From: Clostridia bacterium
Lineage (GTDB): Bacteria > Bacillota > Clostridia > Oscillospirales > CAG-382
Reading direction: 5' to 3'
DNA: 36,146 nt
Assembly (NCBI GenBank): GCA_017625615.1
Contig: JAGAKP010000074.1
Span: forward strand, 1-36,146
Shown: positions 1-7,405 of the stretch, one piece after another
How positions within the stretch are numbered: position 1 is the first letter of the stretch
Layout of the letters: every line of letters starts with the position of its first letter
Notes under the pieces: model-generated
What the model was told of the DNA's origin: nothing
Database searches by the model: none
What the model saw: the letters and a program-made list of their open reading frames with translations, nothing else
Translations under genes and position numbers: made by a program

Positions 1-12
1 AGATTCGAACAC

Positions 13-237
13 ATGACACTGGAAGCACGACTCAACAAAATCATTGCTGAACAAAAACTATCGAAGCGCGAATTTGCCACGCGTGTCGGTATGTCGGAAA
101 ATTACCTTTATATCCTGACAAGCAATAGCCGCCCGGGTACTAATCAAAATAAGACCATCTCCCCTATGCTCGCTAAGCTTATCGGTATGGAGTTCGGGTA
201 TGATCCGGAATGGATCCTAAACGGAGAAAAGAAATAA
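13..237 (+). CDS. Small phage-like helix-turn-helix protein
   Basis: This encodes 74 residues, almost all of it an XRE/Cro-type DNA-binding fold. Residues 16-40 (LSKREFATRVGMSENYLYIL) read as the helix-turn-helix, and the C-terminus (GYDPEWILNGE) resembles the segment after the HTH in prophage repressors, where the chain often continues into a peptidase domain that is absent here. The frame is open to the window edge (bases 1-12 hold no stop), so the true start may lie upstream and the gene could be 5'-partial. A strong hairpin terminator follows 8 bases after the stop. The likely role is a small transcriptional regulator left from a mobile element; its target is unknown. Confidence 0.7.
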   Translation: MTLEARLNKIIAEQKLSKREFATRVGMSENYLYILTSNSRPGTNQNKTISPMLAKLIGMEFGYDPEWILNGEKK

Positions 238-245
238 AAGAAAGA

Positions 246-283
246 CTAAACCTCTGCATCCGAAAAATGCAGAGGTTTAGTTT
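246..283. terminator. Bidirectional terminator between the HTH gene and the opposing fragment
   Basis: A perfect 14-bp inverted repeat has arms at 246-259 and 267-280 (CTAAACCTCTGCAT and its complement) and a 7-base loop. It is followed by T-rich sequence on the plus strand and preceded by A-rich sequence, so it can end transcripts from both the HTH gene and the minus-strand fragment that stops at 283. Confidence 0.75.
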
Positions 284-427
284 CAATAGATTTTCGTTAT
301 GAAAAAGTCCTCGTCAGGAACGAAAGCACCTTCCAGCTTGTGGAAACCGTAAAGTTCTTTGCCGTTGGCTGTTCTTAAGTTGTCAGTCGTTATATCCACG
401 TTCCACCAAGCTCCATCATAATATGAT
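283..427 (-). pseudogene. C-terminal remnant of a possible transglutaminase-like protein
   Basis: The minus strand ends in about 48 protein-like residues reading SYYDGAWWNVDITTDN...GFHKLEGAFVPDEDFF, with the stop at 283 next to a terminator. The piece DGAWWNVDIT resembles the GxWYxVDxTWDD segment of transglutaminase-like domains, but this is a short match. The upstream part of the gene is missing. Beyond about 427 the minus-strand frame runs antisense through an unrelated ABC-transporter fragment, so the residues it gives there are meaningless. It is read as a gene truncated by recombination. Confidence 0.4.
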
Positions 428-703
428 TTTGTGAAAGAGTTACCCGATGGTCTTGATACCGTCATAGGTGAACGAGGAATTAAACTTTCGGGCGGTCAAA
501 AACAACGTATTGTTCTTGCCAGAATGTTTCTGCGTGATGTAGATATTTATATCTTCGATGAAGTAACAAGAGCCTTCGATCAGTATAGCGAAAACATTAT
601 CCACGAAGCAATCGAAACCATCGCGCCTGATAAAACCATAATGAACGTCGCCCATAGAGAGTCTTCGATAGGTCTTTGCAATAGAAAAATCACCCTCGAT
701 TAG
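428..703 (+). pseudogene. C-terminal half of an ABC exporter ATPase domain
   Basis: About 90 residues keep the back half of an ABC-exporter nucleotide-binding domain. They include LPDGLDTVIGERG, the signature LSGGQKQR (residues about 21-28), Walker B IYIFDEVTRAFD (the D-loop is unusual, RAFD rather than SALD), and the switch histidine in VAHRES. Walker A, the Q-loop and the whole membrane domain are missing. An in-frame stop at 419-421 precedes the fragment, and only a poor GTG at 431 could start it. The fragment abuts an oppositely oriented gene fragment, so the site is a recombination scar rather than a working transporter. Confidence 0.72.
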
Positions 704-937
704 TGTTTCTCCTGTATCTTTAATTATAGCGTATCAAATTTTGACGCTTAACAAGCAAGCCTATAAGGGATAAGTCTGCCATATTTGCATCTCATCACGC
801 TTAGCATGCATTCCCTTTCGGATTTATGATATACACGCCTTCGCCGTGATTTTACACGAGCATCATTTTCCCATCTGTGACCTTCTGTTTGCAACCTTTC
901 CGTTTACTACATCATCAAAAGAGCATCAAAAGTACAA
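704..937. other. Non-coding stretch after the ABC fragment
   Basis: No supported gene lies here. An imperfect inverted repeat at 728-748 (AGCG..TCAAA / TTTGACGCT) could be a leftover terminator or operator. The open frame leading into the kinase gene has no ribosome binding site and low-complexity content, so it is not counted as coding. Base composition is AT-rich like the rest of 1-2280. Confidence 0.4.
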
Positions 938-965
938 TTGCTTTTTTTATATTTTATGGTATAAT
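938..965 (+). promoter_or_regulatory. Promoter of the APH-fold kinase gene
   Basis: TTGCTT at 938-943 and a perfect TATAAT at 960-965 are separated by 16 bp. The predicted start of transcription gives a leader of about 40 bases before the ATG at 1011. Confidence 0.7.
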
Positions 966-1010
966 ATAAAACAATTTAATTCTATCGAAAGCATATTGCA
1001 AGGAGATAAA

Positions 1011-2018
1011 ATGAGTTCTGTAAAAGTAAAATATTCTCAATTTGAACCATCGGAATTATTAAAAGAATTACAAAATCATTATGATTTTCCCGATGAGTCC
1101 ACATGTGTATTTTTTCAATCGGGATTGAATGACACATATAAAATTACATCAAAAGATGAAACTTTATTTCTTCGTATATCATTATGTAACGTTTATAATA
1201 CTTCGCAGATTAATGAAGAAATACAATTTATTTTATATCTTTTGAAAAGCGGTCTATCTGTGGTTAATCCGGTTCAAAGCAGGGATGGAAAATATGTATT
1301 AGAGATAAGCGCTCCCGAAGGTATGCGCCAAGCTGTTCTGTTTCGTGGCATAGAGCAATCTCCAACGGGGGAGGCAGACATCAGAATGAAGTATCTTGGT
1401 GAACTTATCGCGAAAATACATTCGTCCTCGCGATCCTTTGAAAATCATTCTGTTAGACCTCTAATTGACCAAAAAATGCTCGTAGAAGAGCCCAGTCTGT
1501 TACTGCGACCTTATTTGCAACACCGCCTCGAAGATTTGGATTTCTTGAATAAGACTGCAAATAATTTATGGTTAGCGGTAGAATCATTACTTTCAAAATA
1601 CAATGACGTGATTGGATTCTGTCCCGGTGACATACAACCAAACAATTACTTTTTTCAAGGTGAATATCCTGTGCTTTTTGATTTTGATTGTATGGGTTAC
1701 GGCTATTTCGTGTATGATCTTGGCGTTTTACTTGCAAACTTAACTTTCTATGATAATGATATATATCAAAAATCTCTTTGGCAATCTGTGATTGAGGGCT
1801 ATCAAAGTGTTCGTCGATTGAATGATGACGAAGAAAAAGCAATCTTTATTTTTGCGGCATTGCATTTGTTAAGAGTCCTTTCGTACCACGCAAAATGCAG
1901 AGAAGGAAATCAAGGTGCCGTTTATTATATGACAGATTATCACTTGGATACGTTTTTTATGGCTTACAAACGTTTGTCAATTTTGGCAAACGAGAAGGCA
2001 AACTTGAATATTATTTAA
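1011..2018 (+). CDS. APH/ChoK-family phosphotransferase (kinase-like)
   Basis: The ATG at 1011 is chosen because AAGGAGAT sits 6 bases upstream and a good promoter lies at 938-965, giving 335 aa. The protein has the two-lobed aminoglycoside phosphotransferase/homoserine kinase II fold. The catalytic loop is GFCPGDIQPNN, where the family usually has HGDxxxxN (here Pro replaces His but the Asp and Asn remain), followed by the metal-binding LFDFDCMGYGYFVYDLG. Such proteins phosphorylate small hydroxyl compounds or, as in the YihE/SrkA group, proteins; nothing here fixes the substrate. The gene is markedly AT-richer than pfp and the genes after it and stands alone between decayed genes, so it was probably acquired horizontally. 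Confidence 0.8.
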   Translation: MSSVKVKYSQFEPSELLKELQNHYDFPDESTCVFFQSGLNDTYKITSKDETLFLRISLCNVYNTSQINEEIQFILYLLKSGLSVVNPVQSRDGKYVLEISAPEGMRQAVLFRGIEQSPTGEADIRMKYLGELIAKIHSSSRSFENHSVRPLIDQKMLVEEPSLLLRPYLQHRLEDLDFLNKTANNLWLAVESLLSKYNDVIGFCPGDIQPNNYFFQGEYPVLFDFDCMGYGYFVYDLGVLLANLTFYDNDIYQKSLWQSVIEGYQSVRRLNDDEEKAIFIFAALHLLRVLSYHAKCREGNQGAVYYMTDYHLDTFFMAYKRLSILANEKANLNII

Positions 2019-2024
2019 ACCGAA

Positions 2025-2052
2025 CCGCCGAGAATTCCTCGGCGGCTTCTCT
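2025..2052 (+). terminator. Terminator of the kinase gene
   Basis: An 8-bp perfect stem (CCGCCGAG at 2025-2032 with CTCGGCGG at 2038-2045) and 5-base loop are followed by a pyrimidine-rich CTTCTCTTTG tract. Confidence 0.65.
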
Positions 2053-2115
2053 TTGTCTATTGCGTACCAACTGTTGAATCTATATTGCAATTGATACGAG
2101 AGCTTATTTGGTTAT

Positions 2116-2200
2116 TTAGAAGTGTTTTCCTTCACCGGGGCGTTCTTCGTCTTCGCCGACGTAGTATATAACACCGAATTGTAAGAAGATCGTAAAGAAA
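2116..2200 (-). pseudogene. Possible C-terminal remnant of a membrane protein
   Basis: Between the kinase terminator and the next promoter, the minus strand reads about 28 residues (FTIFLQFGVIYYVGEDEERP then GEGKHF and a stop at 2116-2118). A hydrophobic run followed by a charged, glycine-rich tail looks like the end of a membrane protein. No start or upstream body exists, because a plus-strand promoter occupies the adjoining sequence. I do not recognise the family; this is a weak call. Confidence 0.2.
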
Positions 2201-2230
2201 AAAGCCTCCTTTCCAAAAAAGAGTTTGATA

Positions 2231-2271
2231 TTGACAAAATCTCTTTCTTGCCCTATAATAAAAGTGAGGTG
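2231..2271 (+). promoter_or_regulatory. Consensus promoter and RBS of the broken small gene
   Basis: TTGACA (2231-2236) and TATAAT (2254-2259) are both perfect consensus hexamers with the ideal 17-bp spacer. AGGTGA at 2268-2273 is close to the ATG at 2277, implying a very short leader of about 10 bases. Confidence 0.8.
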
Positions 2272-2276
2272 AAGCT

Positions 2277-2665
2277 ATGATTACCAACGATATTTTCTCA
2301 AAGGAAGAAAAAAGACTGCTGGATTTTATCTTAAATCAGGATTTTGAAAACAAAGCAGAAACCGTTAACTACATAAATTCGTTAAATGCCGAAAGCATCG
2401 TTCGCGATTATTCGCCCCACCATATTATTATGGAATTTCGTACACCGAATATAAAAGACGGCTATTTCAATATGACTGCTATGGTCTGCGTTGATATCAA
2501 AAAGTTAAGCGAGGATATCGCGACAGCGAGGATATCGCGACAGTATTTACGTTATACGAAAAAGACGGTTTCCCATTTGAGTATGAAATCTACAGGGAAG
2601 ACAGCGGCGCTATGGAAATCAGCACCGTTTTGGACGGTCCTTTTACGGTCACACGTTATCAATAA
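2277..2665 (+). pseudogene. Unknown small gene frameshifted by a 17-bp tandem duplication
   Basis: The reading frame from ATG 2277 is convincing up to residue 83 (…VDIKKLSEDIAT). It then enters an exact second copy of the preceding 17 bases (2526-2542), which shifts the frame into nonsense that runs on to 2792 through a terminator and a repeat. Skipping one copy restores a natural continuation, VFTLYEKDGFPFEYEIYRED…VLDGPFTVTRYQ, and a stop at 2663-2665, directly ahead of a strong terminator. The ancestral product would be 123 aa, acidic and soluble, of a family I do not recognise. With a perfect promoter and RBS still present, the lesion looks recent or reversible. Confidence 0.75.
2509..2542 (+). 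repeat. 17-bp perfect tandem duplication
   Basis: The unit GCGAGGATATCGCGACA occurs at 2509-2525 and again at 2526-2542 with no mismatch. Its length is not a multiple of three, so it breaks the host gene. The unit itself contains a near-palindrome (CGAGGATATCGCG). Confidence 0.95.
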
Positions 2666-2685
2666 CTCTGAAAATTTGCAAAAAC

Positions 2686-2715
2686 CGCCGAGGATTTACT
2701 CCTCGGCGTTTTTTT
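2686..2715 (+). terminator. Rho-independent terminator of the broken small gene
   Basis: An 8-bp stem (CGCCGAGG at 2686-2693 with CCTCGGCG at 2701-2708) and 7-base loop are followed by seven T residues at 2709-2715. Confidence 0.85.
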
Positions 2716-2716
2716 A

Positions 2717-2756
2717 TCGGAGTCCCCGAGAAGCCGTAAGGCTTCTTGGGGTGATT
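2717..2756 (+). repeat. Palindromic repeat, copy A
   Basis: A 40-bp element has left flank TCGGAGTCCCC, a stem CCCCGAGAAGCC / GGCTTCTTGGGG (one G-T pair), a GTAA loop at 2736-2739, and right flank GGGGTGATT. It begins one base after the T-tract of the preceding terminator. Related copies are at 9242, 23555 and 35811-36033. Confidence 0.85.
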
Positions 2757-2827
2757 TCGTATCCGCCACCGCCGACGAAAAAGGCGAGCTGATTTTTTAT
2801 TAATAACGCAAAAAAACAAAAACACTA

Positions 2828-2856
2828 TTTACTTTTGCCGAAAAATGGTTTATAAT
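2828..2856 (+). promoter_or_regulatory. Promoter of pfp
   Basis: TTTACT (2828-2833) and TATAAT (2851-2856) are spaced by 17 bp. The leader to the ATG is about 38 bases and includes AAGGAG at 2885-2890. Confidence 0.75.
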
Positions 2857-2900
2857 AGGTCGATTATGAATTTTTCAACGATATAAGGAGTGTTTTTTTA

Positions 2901-4562
2901 ATGAAACTTTCACCTCTTCAGATTGCAAGATACCAGTACGCACCCAAGCTTCCCGGTATGCTCAGAAACGGCATATCCGAGATCTGCGTCAAGGACGGTC
3001 TCCCCACCGAAAGCGTAGCGGATCAGGAAAAGATCAAGGCTCTGTTCCCCAACACCTACGGTAAGAACGAGATCACCTTCCAGAAGGGCGCCAACACCTC
3101 GGAAGCAAAGGTACAGAAGGTTGGCGTTATCCTTTCCGGCGGACAGGCTCCCGGCGGACACAACGTTATCTGCGGCTTGTACGACGCATTGAAGGCTACC
3201 GACGCAAACAACGTTCTTTACGGCTTCAAGGGCGGCCCCAGCGGTCTTCTTGAGGACGACTATATTGTATTTGACGATGAATATATCAACGCATACCGTA
3301 ACACCGGCGGATTTGATATCATCGGCTCCGGCAGAACCAAGCTTGAGACCGAAGAGCAGTTCGCAGTAGTTGCAGAGGTTTGCAAGAAGCACGGCATCAC
3401 CGCTATCGTTATCATCGGCGGCGACGATTCCAACACCAACGCGGCTGTTCTCGCTGAATACTTTGCCGCAAACAACGCAGGCGTTCAGGTTATCGGCTGT
3501 CCCAAGACTATCGACGGCGACCTTAAGAACGAGGATATCGAATGCTCTTTCGGCTTCGATACCGCTACCAAGACCTATTCCGAAATTATCGGTAACATCG
3601 AGCGTGACGCTAACTCCGCAAAGAAGTACTGGCACTTCGTTAAGGTTATGGGCCGTTCCGCTTCCCACGTTGCACTTGAGTGCGCTCTGCAGACCCGTCC
3701 CAACATCTGTCTCGTAGGCGAAGAGGTTGCCGCAAAGAAGATGTCTATGGCAGAGATCGCAGATTATATCGCAGATTCCGTTGCTACCCGCGCCGCAAAG
3801 GGCTGGAACTTCGGTGTTGCTATCATTCCCGAGGGTATCGTTGAATTCGTTCCCGAATTCTCCGTTCTTATCGCAGAGATCAACGAGCTTCTCGCAGGCG
3901 AAAAGACCGAAGCATTCAACGCACTTCCCACTTGGGCAGAAAAGTATGCATTTATCGAAAACGGTCTTACCAAGGAGTCTATGGCTGTATTCGCAATTCT
4001 TCCTCAGTCTATCCAGCAGCAGCTCTTCCTTGAGCGCGATCCTCACGGTAACGTTCAGGTTTCTCTTATCGAGTCCGAAAAGCTGTTCTCCGCACTTGTT
4101 GCAGATAACCTCAAGGCTCGCAAGGCTGCAGGCACCTATAACGGCAAGTTTTCCGCGCTCCATCACTTCCTCGGCTACGAAGGCCGTTGCGCATTCCCCT
4201 CTAATTTTGACGCTGACTATTGCTATTCTCTCGGCTACAACGCATTTATGCTCATTCAGTACGGCTACACCGGTTACCTTTCCAAGGTTTCCAACCTTAG
4301 TAGCCCCGCAGAAGAATGGGTTGCAGGCGGTATGCCTATGACCAAGATGATGAACATCGAGAGAAGACACGGCAAGGACAAGCCCGTTATCCGCAAGGCT
4401 CTCGTTGAGCTGGACGGCGTTCCCTTCAAATTCTTCGCAGAAAACAGAGCAGAGTGGGCAAGCGAAACCTGCTTCGTATATCCCGGTGCTATCCAGTACT
4501 TTGGTCCTACCGAGGTTTGCGACGCTACTACCGTTACCCTCGCACTTGAACAGGGTAAATAA
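2901..4562 (+). CDS. pfp: Diphosphate--fructose-6-phosphate 1-phosphotransferase
   Basis: This 553-aa enzyme makes fructose 1,6-bisphosphate from fructose 6-phosphate using pyrophosphate instead of ATP, a reversible cytosolic step of glycolysis. Visible motifs are the phosphate-binding [11 protein letters not shown] (about residues 80-90), GGDDSNTNA (the second Asp, where ATP enzymes have Gly, is the hallmark of PPi use), the catalytic PKTIDGDLK, the substrate loop [19 protein letters not shown], and IPEGI. The length fits the long PFP class of plants, spirochaetes and many Clostridia rather than the ~320-aa ATP enzyme. An AAGGAG lies 10 bases before the start. The gene is monocistronic, with its own promoter and terminator, and its strongly skewed codon use suggests high expression. 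Confidence 0.95.
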   Translation: MKLSPLQIARYQYAPKLPGMLRNGISEICVKDGLPTESVADQEKIKALFPNTYGKNEITFQKGANTSEAKVQKVGVILSGGQAPGGHNVICGLYDALKATDANNVLYGFKGGPSGLLEDDYIVFDDEYINAYRNTGGFDIIGSGRTKLETEEQFAVVAEVCKKHGITAIVIIGGDDSNTNAAVLAEYFAANNAGVQVIGCPKTIDGDLKNEDIECSFGFDTATKTYSEIIGNIERDANSAKKYWHFVKVMGRSASHVALECALQTRPNICLVGEEVAAKKMSMAEIADYIADSVATRAAKGWNFGVAIIPEGIVEFVPEFSVLIAEINELLAGEKTEAFNALPTWAEKYAFIENGLTKESMAVFAILPQSIQQQLFLERDPHGNVQVSLIESEKLFSALVADNLKARKAAGTYNGKFSALHHFLGYEGRCAFPSNFDADYCYSLGYNAFMLIQYGYTGYLSKVSNLSSPAEEWVAGGMPMTKMMNIERRHGKDKPVIRKALVELDGVPFKFFAENRAEWASETCFVYPGAIQYFGPTEVCDATTVTLALEQGK

Positions 4563-4574
4563 TTAATTAAAACA

Positions 4575-4607
4575 ACACCGCCGAAGTTTATCTTCGGCGG
4601 TGTTTTT
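4575..4607. terminator. Shared terminator between pfp and the convergent HTH-TPR gene
   Basis: A perfect 12-bp stem (ACACCGCCGAAG at 4575-4586 with its complement at 4592-4603) has a 5-base loop. It is followed by TTTTT on the plus strand and is A-rich upstream, so it can serve both converging genes. Confidence 0.85.
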
Positions 4608-4608
4608 G

Positions 4609-5775
4609 CTATTCAAAGCATATGGCGTATTTCTTGTTTTTGCGTAATTCGTTTTTGAAATCTTCGGGGAAGTGTTTAACCTCTTTCTGCCAGAAGTTTT
4701 CTCCCAAAGTGCGCAAAGCATCTTTTTCTATGGGCTTCAAATAAGCCACCAACGGTGCGGAATAGGAATAATTTCCTTTATCGCAAATTTTTTCGTATTC
4801 TTTATAGTGCTCAAATCCTTTGTCGAAATATTCAAGAGCTTTGTTATAATCCTCACTGATATTCGATTCGTAATGCGCTAAACTCATATATAGATTTCCT
4901 ATATTTTGATGATATGCACCAAATCTGCCGTCCTCGAATATTGCTTCGAATAGGTTGATAAGAGCTGATTCCATTTTTTGTCCGAAATCAGAATCGTAAA
5001 GACTTATCTTTGAAGCCAGAGCGTTGGAAACGGCTATGCGAAGTTCACAAAGCAATGACATAACTCGTTCGGCTTGATACCTCATCATTTCTGAGCCTTC
5101 GGCTGTGTTTGGCATTAGCATTTCCTTGCTGATAACGAGAGAACTTTGTGCTTCTGCCAACGCCTTTGCCTCCTTGAATTTCCCCACTTGCATATACAGC
5201 GAGGTCATTCTGAGTATAGCTATTTCACGAACCTTTGGAGAAGGACCTGCTTTTAATAGTTTTTCGAACGCTGATAATGCCTCTTGGAAATATGGATTTT
5301 GCGAATTGTATTCGGTATCGTAGCGCAATATGCCCGATTCACTTTCATAATTGGTCTTTATTCCATATTTGTTGAAACCCCATGTGTAAAGAGAATGCGC
5401 AAGTTCCGAAAGTATTCTTGGTTCGTTGGGAAACTCGTCGGCGGCTATGCGTAGCATATCGATACAGCTTTCAACTTCTTCGGATATGCTTCCCTGATAA
5501 AGCTGAAATCCTTGGTTTCTGAGAACCGTATTTGCTTTTTCTAAAATGCTTTTTATTTTTTCTTCTCTGTCGGAATGGTATCCGAACAATTCGTCAATGG
5601 AAACGTGAAAATAATTGGCAATGGCAGGTATCATCTCCATATCGGGATAACCGCCGTTTGCTTCCCAGCGGGAGATTGCTTGGGAAGTTACTCCCAACGC
5701 TTCCGCCAGCGCTTCCTGCGTTCTTCCGTCGCGCTTGCGAAGCTCGCGTATTTTTTGTCCTAATGTAAGCTGCAT
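4609..5775 (-). CDS. XRE-family regulator with a TPR-like sensor region
   Basis: This is a 388-aa protein with an N-terminal HTH (residues 6-63, TQEALAEALGVTSQAISRWE then MIPAIANYFHVSIDELFGY). A long all-helical C-terminal region of degenerate TPR-like pairs follows (for example EPRILSELAHSLYTWG, NPYFQEALSAFEKLL, YNKALEYFDKGFEHY). The layout is the common clostridial HTH-TPR regulator and recalls RRNPP peptide-sensing regulators, but no cognate peptide gene was identified next to it. Start choice: GGAGGTGC lies 5 bases upstream of the ATG at 5775. It is a single gene convergent with pfp. A CACCGGTG palindrome over the predicted transcription start may be its autoregulatory operator (inference). 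Confidence 0.82.
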   Translation of the reverse strand: MQLTLGQKIRELRKRDGRTQEALAEALGVTSQAISRWEANGGYPDMEMIPAIANYFHVSIDELFGYHSDREEKIKSILEKANTVLRNQGFQLYQGSISEEVESCIDMLRIAADEFPNEPRILSELAHSLYTWGFNKYGIKTNYESESGILRYDTEYNSQNPYFQEALSAFEKLLKAGPSPKVREIAILRMTSLYMQVGKFKEAKALAEAQSSLVISKEMLMPNTAEGSEMMRYQAERVMSLLCELRIAVSNALASKISLYDSDFGQKMESALINLFEAIFEDGRFGAYHQNIGNLYMSLAHYESNISEDYNKALEYFDKGFEHYKEYEKICDKGNYSYSAPLVAYLKPIEKDALRTLGENFWQKEVKHFPEDFKNELRKNKKYAICFE

Positions 5776-5800
5776 AAAAGCACCTCCAAAGTTTGTTTTT

Positions 5801-5843
5801 CACCGGTGTGAGCTTATTATAGCAGATATTTGCATAAAAACAA
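5801..5843 (-). promoter_or_regulatory. Promoter of the HTH-TPR gene with a CACCGGTG palindrome
   Basis: On the minus strand, TTGTTT (plus 5838-5843) and TATAAT (plus 5816-5821) are spaced by 16 bp. A perfect 8-bp palindrome, CACCGGTG, lies at 5801-5808, about where transcription should begin, a typical position for a repressor site. Confidence 0.6.
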
Positions 5844-5893
5844 TTATCAATTCATTGTTTCAAGCTCAACGATTGCTTGTGTTTGTGCTCGAA

Positions 5894-5925
5894 AAAGCTC
5901 CGCCGATTTTTTTTAGCGGAGCTTT
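5894..5925 (-). terminator. Terminator of the DHHW-like lipoprotein gene
   Basis: A 10-bp stem AAAGCTCCGC / GCGGAGCTTT (5894-5903, 5916-5925) has a 12-base A/T loop. On the minus strand the stem is followed by TT and further U-rich sequence. Confidence 0.6.
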
Positions 5926-5934
5926 AAAAGCATT

Positions 5935-7242
5935 TTATTGTCCGATAAGTCTTAAATAATAGTTGCAATAGGTCGTATTGCCTACGGTGGAAGCGGTGGC
6001 AAAGAGGATGATATCGTCTACGCCCTCGCTCTCAACGATAGGTCGGATATCGGGAGCGGTGTGTCTGGGGTCGATAACTATTATCTTTCCGTAATGCTCC
6101 ATAAGGAAGGGCACGAATGCGTTGCCCGAGGATTCCTTTATAACCATAACCACCTTTTCGGGGTCGTTTTCGGGAACCTCGATAACCGAATAGGGCTGGT
6201 CACCGATAAGGAAGCAGGAATAGGTCTCTATATACGTGTGCACGCAGGTATCATACTGACCCTTTAACGTTATACCGCCATCGTAATATACCGTATAAGT
6301 GTGTTCCTTGCGAGGCATATATGCGTGGAGCGTATCGTAGAAGGTGTTTACACGCTCGTCGTTGGCGTAGTGGTTAGTAAGACCGATAAAGGTGGTGGTC
6401 AGCACGCGGTCCTCAAAGGCGTAAAGGGGAGTGGGGGTAAGACCAACGGACTTTGCGTATTCGCAGTAAGCGTAGTACGCCGCAAGCTGTGTCCAGTGGA
6501 AATCGCTCTTGAAGAAGAGATACTCGCCTCTGTGCTTTTCAAAGGTGCTTCTCAAATTTATATAGTTTACGTCGCCGTACATTACCGAAGCAATATCGTC
6601 CAGAACCTTGCCTTGGTCGTTTATCATCGCCTGAACGTAGGGGTTTTTAATATTTATCGAGGAAATGGGGGGATTTATTGCGGTAATACGCACACCGGGG
6701 AAGGTCTCGGTGTATTTGACGTATGCGTCTGCGTACGCCTGCGAAGCCTGCCTGTTGAAATAGGCCTGAGAATACGCCGCGCCGTTATACAGCAGATATC
6801 CGGAGGGGATAAACTCCGCGTCGCCCGCATCGGTATATACCTCCTCGGAAACCTCCGGCTCGGAGGTCTCGTCGGGAACGGAAGATTCCTCGGGAACGGA
6901 AGACTCCTCGGGAACGGAAGATTCCTCAGGCTTAGAGGATTCTTCGGGAACGGAGGATTCCTCGGGCTTTGAAGCTTCTGCGGGAACGGATGACTCTGCG
7001 GGAAGGGATACTTCCTCGCTTGCCTCTTGGGATATTTCCTCGCTCACCTCGGTAAAACCGCTTTCGTCGTCGGTGTCGCTTTCCTCCACTGTCTCGTCGC
7101 TTTCCGCAACGGGTACAGATTCCGCGCCTTCGCTTTCCGTGGGCGATACGTCGGTAACGCTCTCCTCGGCATCCTCAACACAGCCGTAAAGCACGCCGAA
7201 GGACAGCAGTGTAATTAAACAGAATAACAGTATTTTTTTCAT
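5935..7242 (-). CDS. DHHW-type lipoprotein with a Ser/Glu/Pro linker
   Basis: This 435-aa protein begins with a lipoprotein signal peptide ending in the lipobox LYGC (Cys21), so it should be anchored on the outer face of the membrane. Residues 25-135 are an acidic low-complexity linker with six-residue repeats of the type SSVPEE/SSKPEE. The folded part (about 140-435) resembles the DHHW/AlgJ-like family: FFKSDFHWTQLAAYYAY around residue 247 matches its signature, except that the first His of DHHW is Phe. VVMVIKESSGNAFVPFLMEHY and IIVIDPRH complete the fold. Related AlgX/AlgJ proteins act on cell-surface polysaccharides, often as acetyltransferases or esterases; the substrate here is unknown. 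It is transcribed alone from a TTGACA promoter. Confidence 0.78.
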   Translation of the reverse strand: MKKILLFCLITLLSFGVLYGCVEDAEESVTDVSPTESEGAESVPVAESDETVEESDTDDESGFTEVSEEISQEASEEVSLPAESSVPAEASKPEESSVPEESSKPEESSVPEESSVPEESSVPDETSEPEVSEEVYTDAGDAEFIPSGYLLYNGAAYSQAYFNRQASQAYADAYVKYTETFPGVRITAINPPISSINIKNPYVQAMINDQGKVLDDIASVMYGDVNYINLRSTFEKHRGEYLFFKSDFHWTQLAAYYAYCEYAKSVGLTPTPLYAFEDRVLTTTFIGLTNHYANDERVNTFYDTLHAYMPRKEHTYTVYYDGGITLKGQYDTCVHTYIETYSCFLIGDQPYSVIEVPENDPEKVVMVIKESSGNAFVPFLMEHYGKIIVIDPRHTAPDIRPIVESEGVDDIILFATASTVGNTTYCNYYLRLIGQ

Positions 7243-7277
7243 ATTTTGCCTCTCATTTCAAGGTCTTGCGTATTTAC

Positions 7278-7306
7278 AGTTTATCACAGGTTTCTATTCT
7301 TGTCAA
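7278..7306 (-). promoter_or_regulatory. Promoter of the DHHW-like lipoprotein gene
   Basis: On the minus strand, TTGACA (plus 7301-7306) and TAAACT (plus 7278-7283) are 17 bp apart, upstream of the ATG at 7242. Confidence 0.65.
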
Positions 7307-7345
7307 TATTCGACGGAAACCGCGTGAAAAGGGTGAAATTAATAA

Positions 7346-7374
7346 TTGTAAAAATAGCGGAAAAGTGCTATAAT
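7346..7374 (+). promoter_or_regulatory. Promoter of the serine hydrolase/FliB-like unit
   Basis: TTGTAA (7346-7351) and TATAAT (7369-7374) are 17 bp apart, with an extended TGC just before the -10. Transcription is divergent from the lipoprotein gene. Confidence 0.75.
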
Positions 7375-7405
7375 GTCACCAATAATTATAAGGTGGTAAA
7401 AGTAA

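Noticed and set aside
846-1010. N-terminal extension of the APH-fold kinase
   Set aside because: It crosses the promoter and the ribosome binding site of the ATG at 1011 and has no family similarity.
2543-2792. The remaining part of the long frame from 2277 as a genuine 171-residue protein
   Set aside because: After the duplicated 17 bases the translation is low-quality and reads through a strong terminator and a palindromic repeat; the corrected frame ends naturally at 2665.
2910-4370. A 486-residue minus-strand frame opposite pfp
   Set aside because: The plus strand is an unambiguous PPi-phosphofructokinase; the antisense frame lacks any translation signal or domain.
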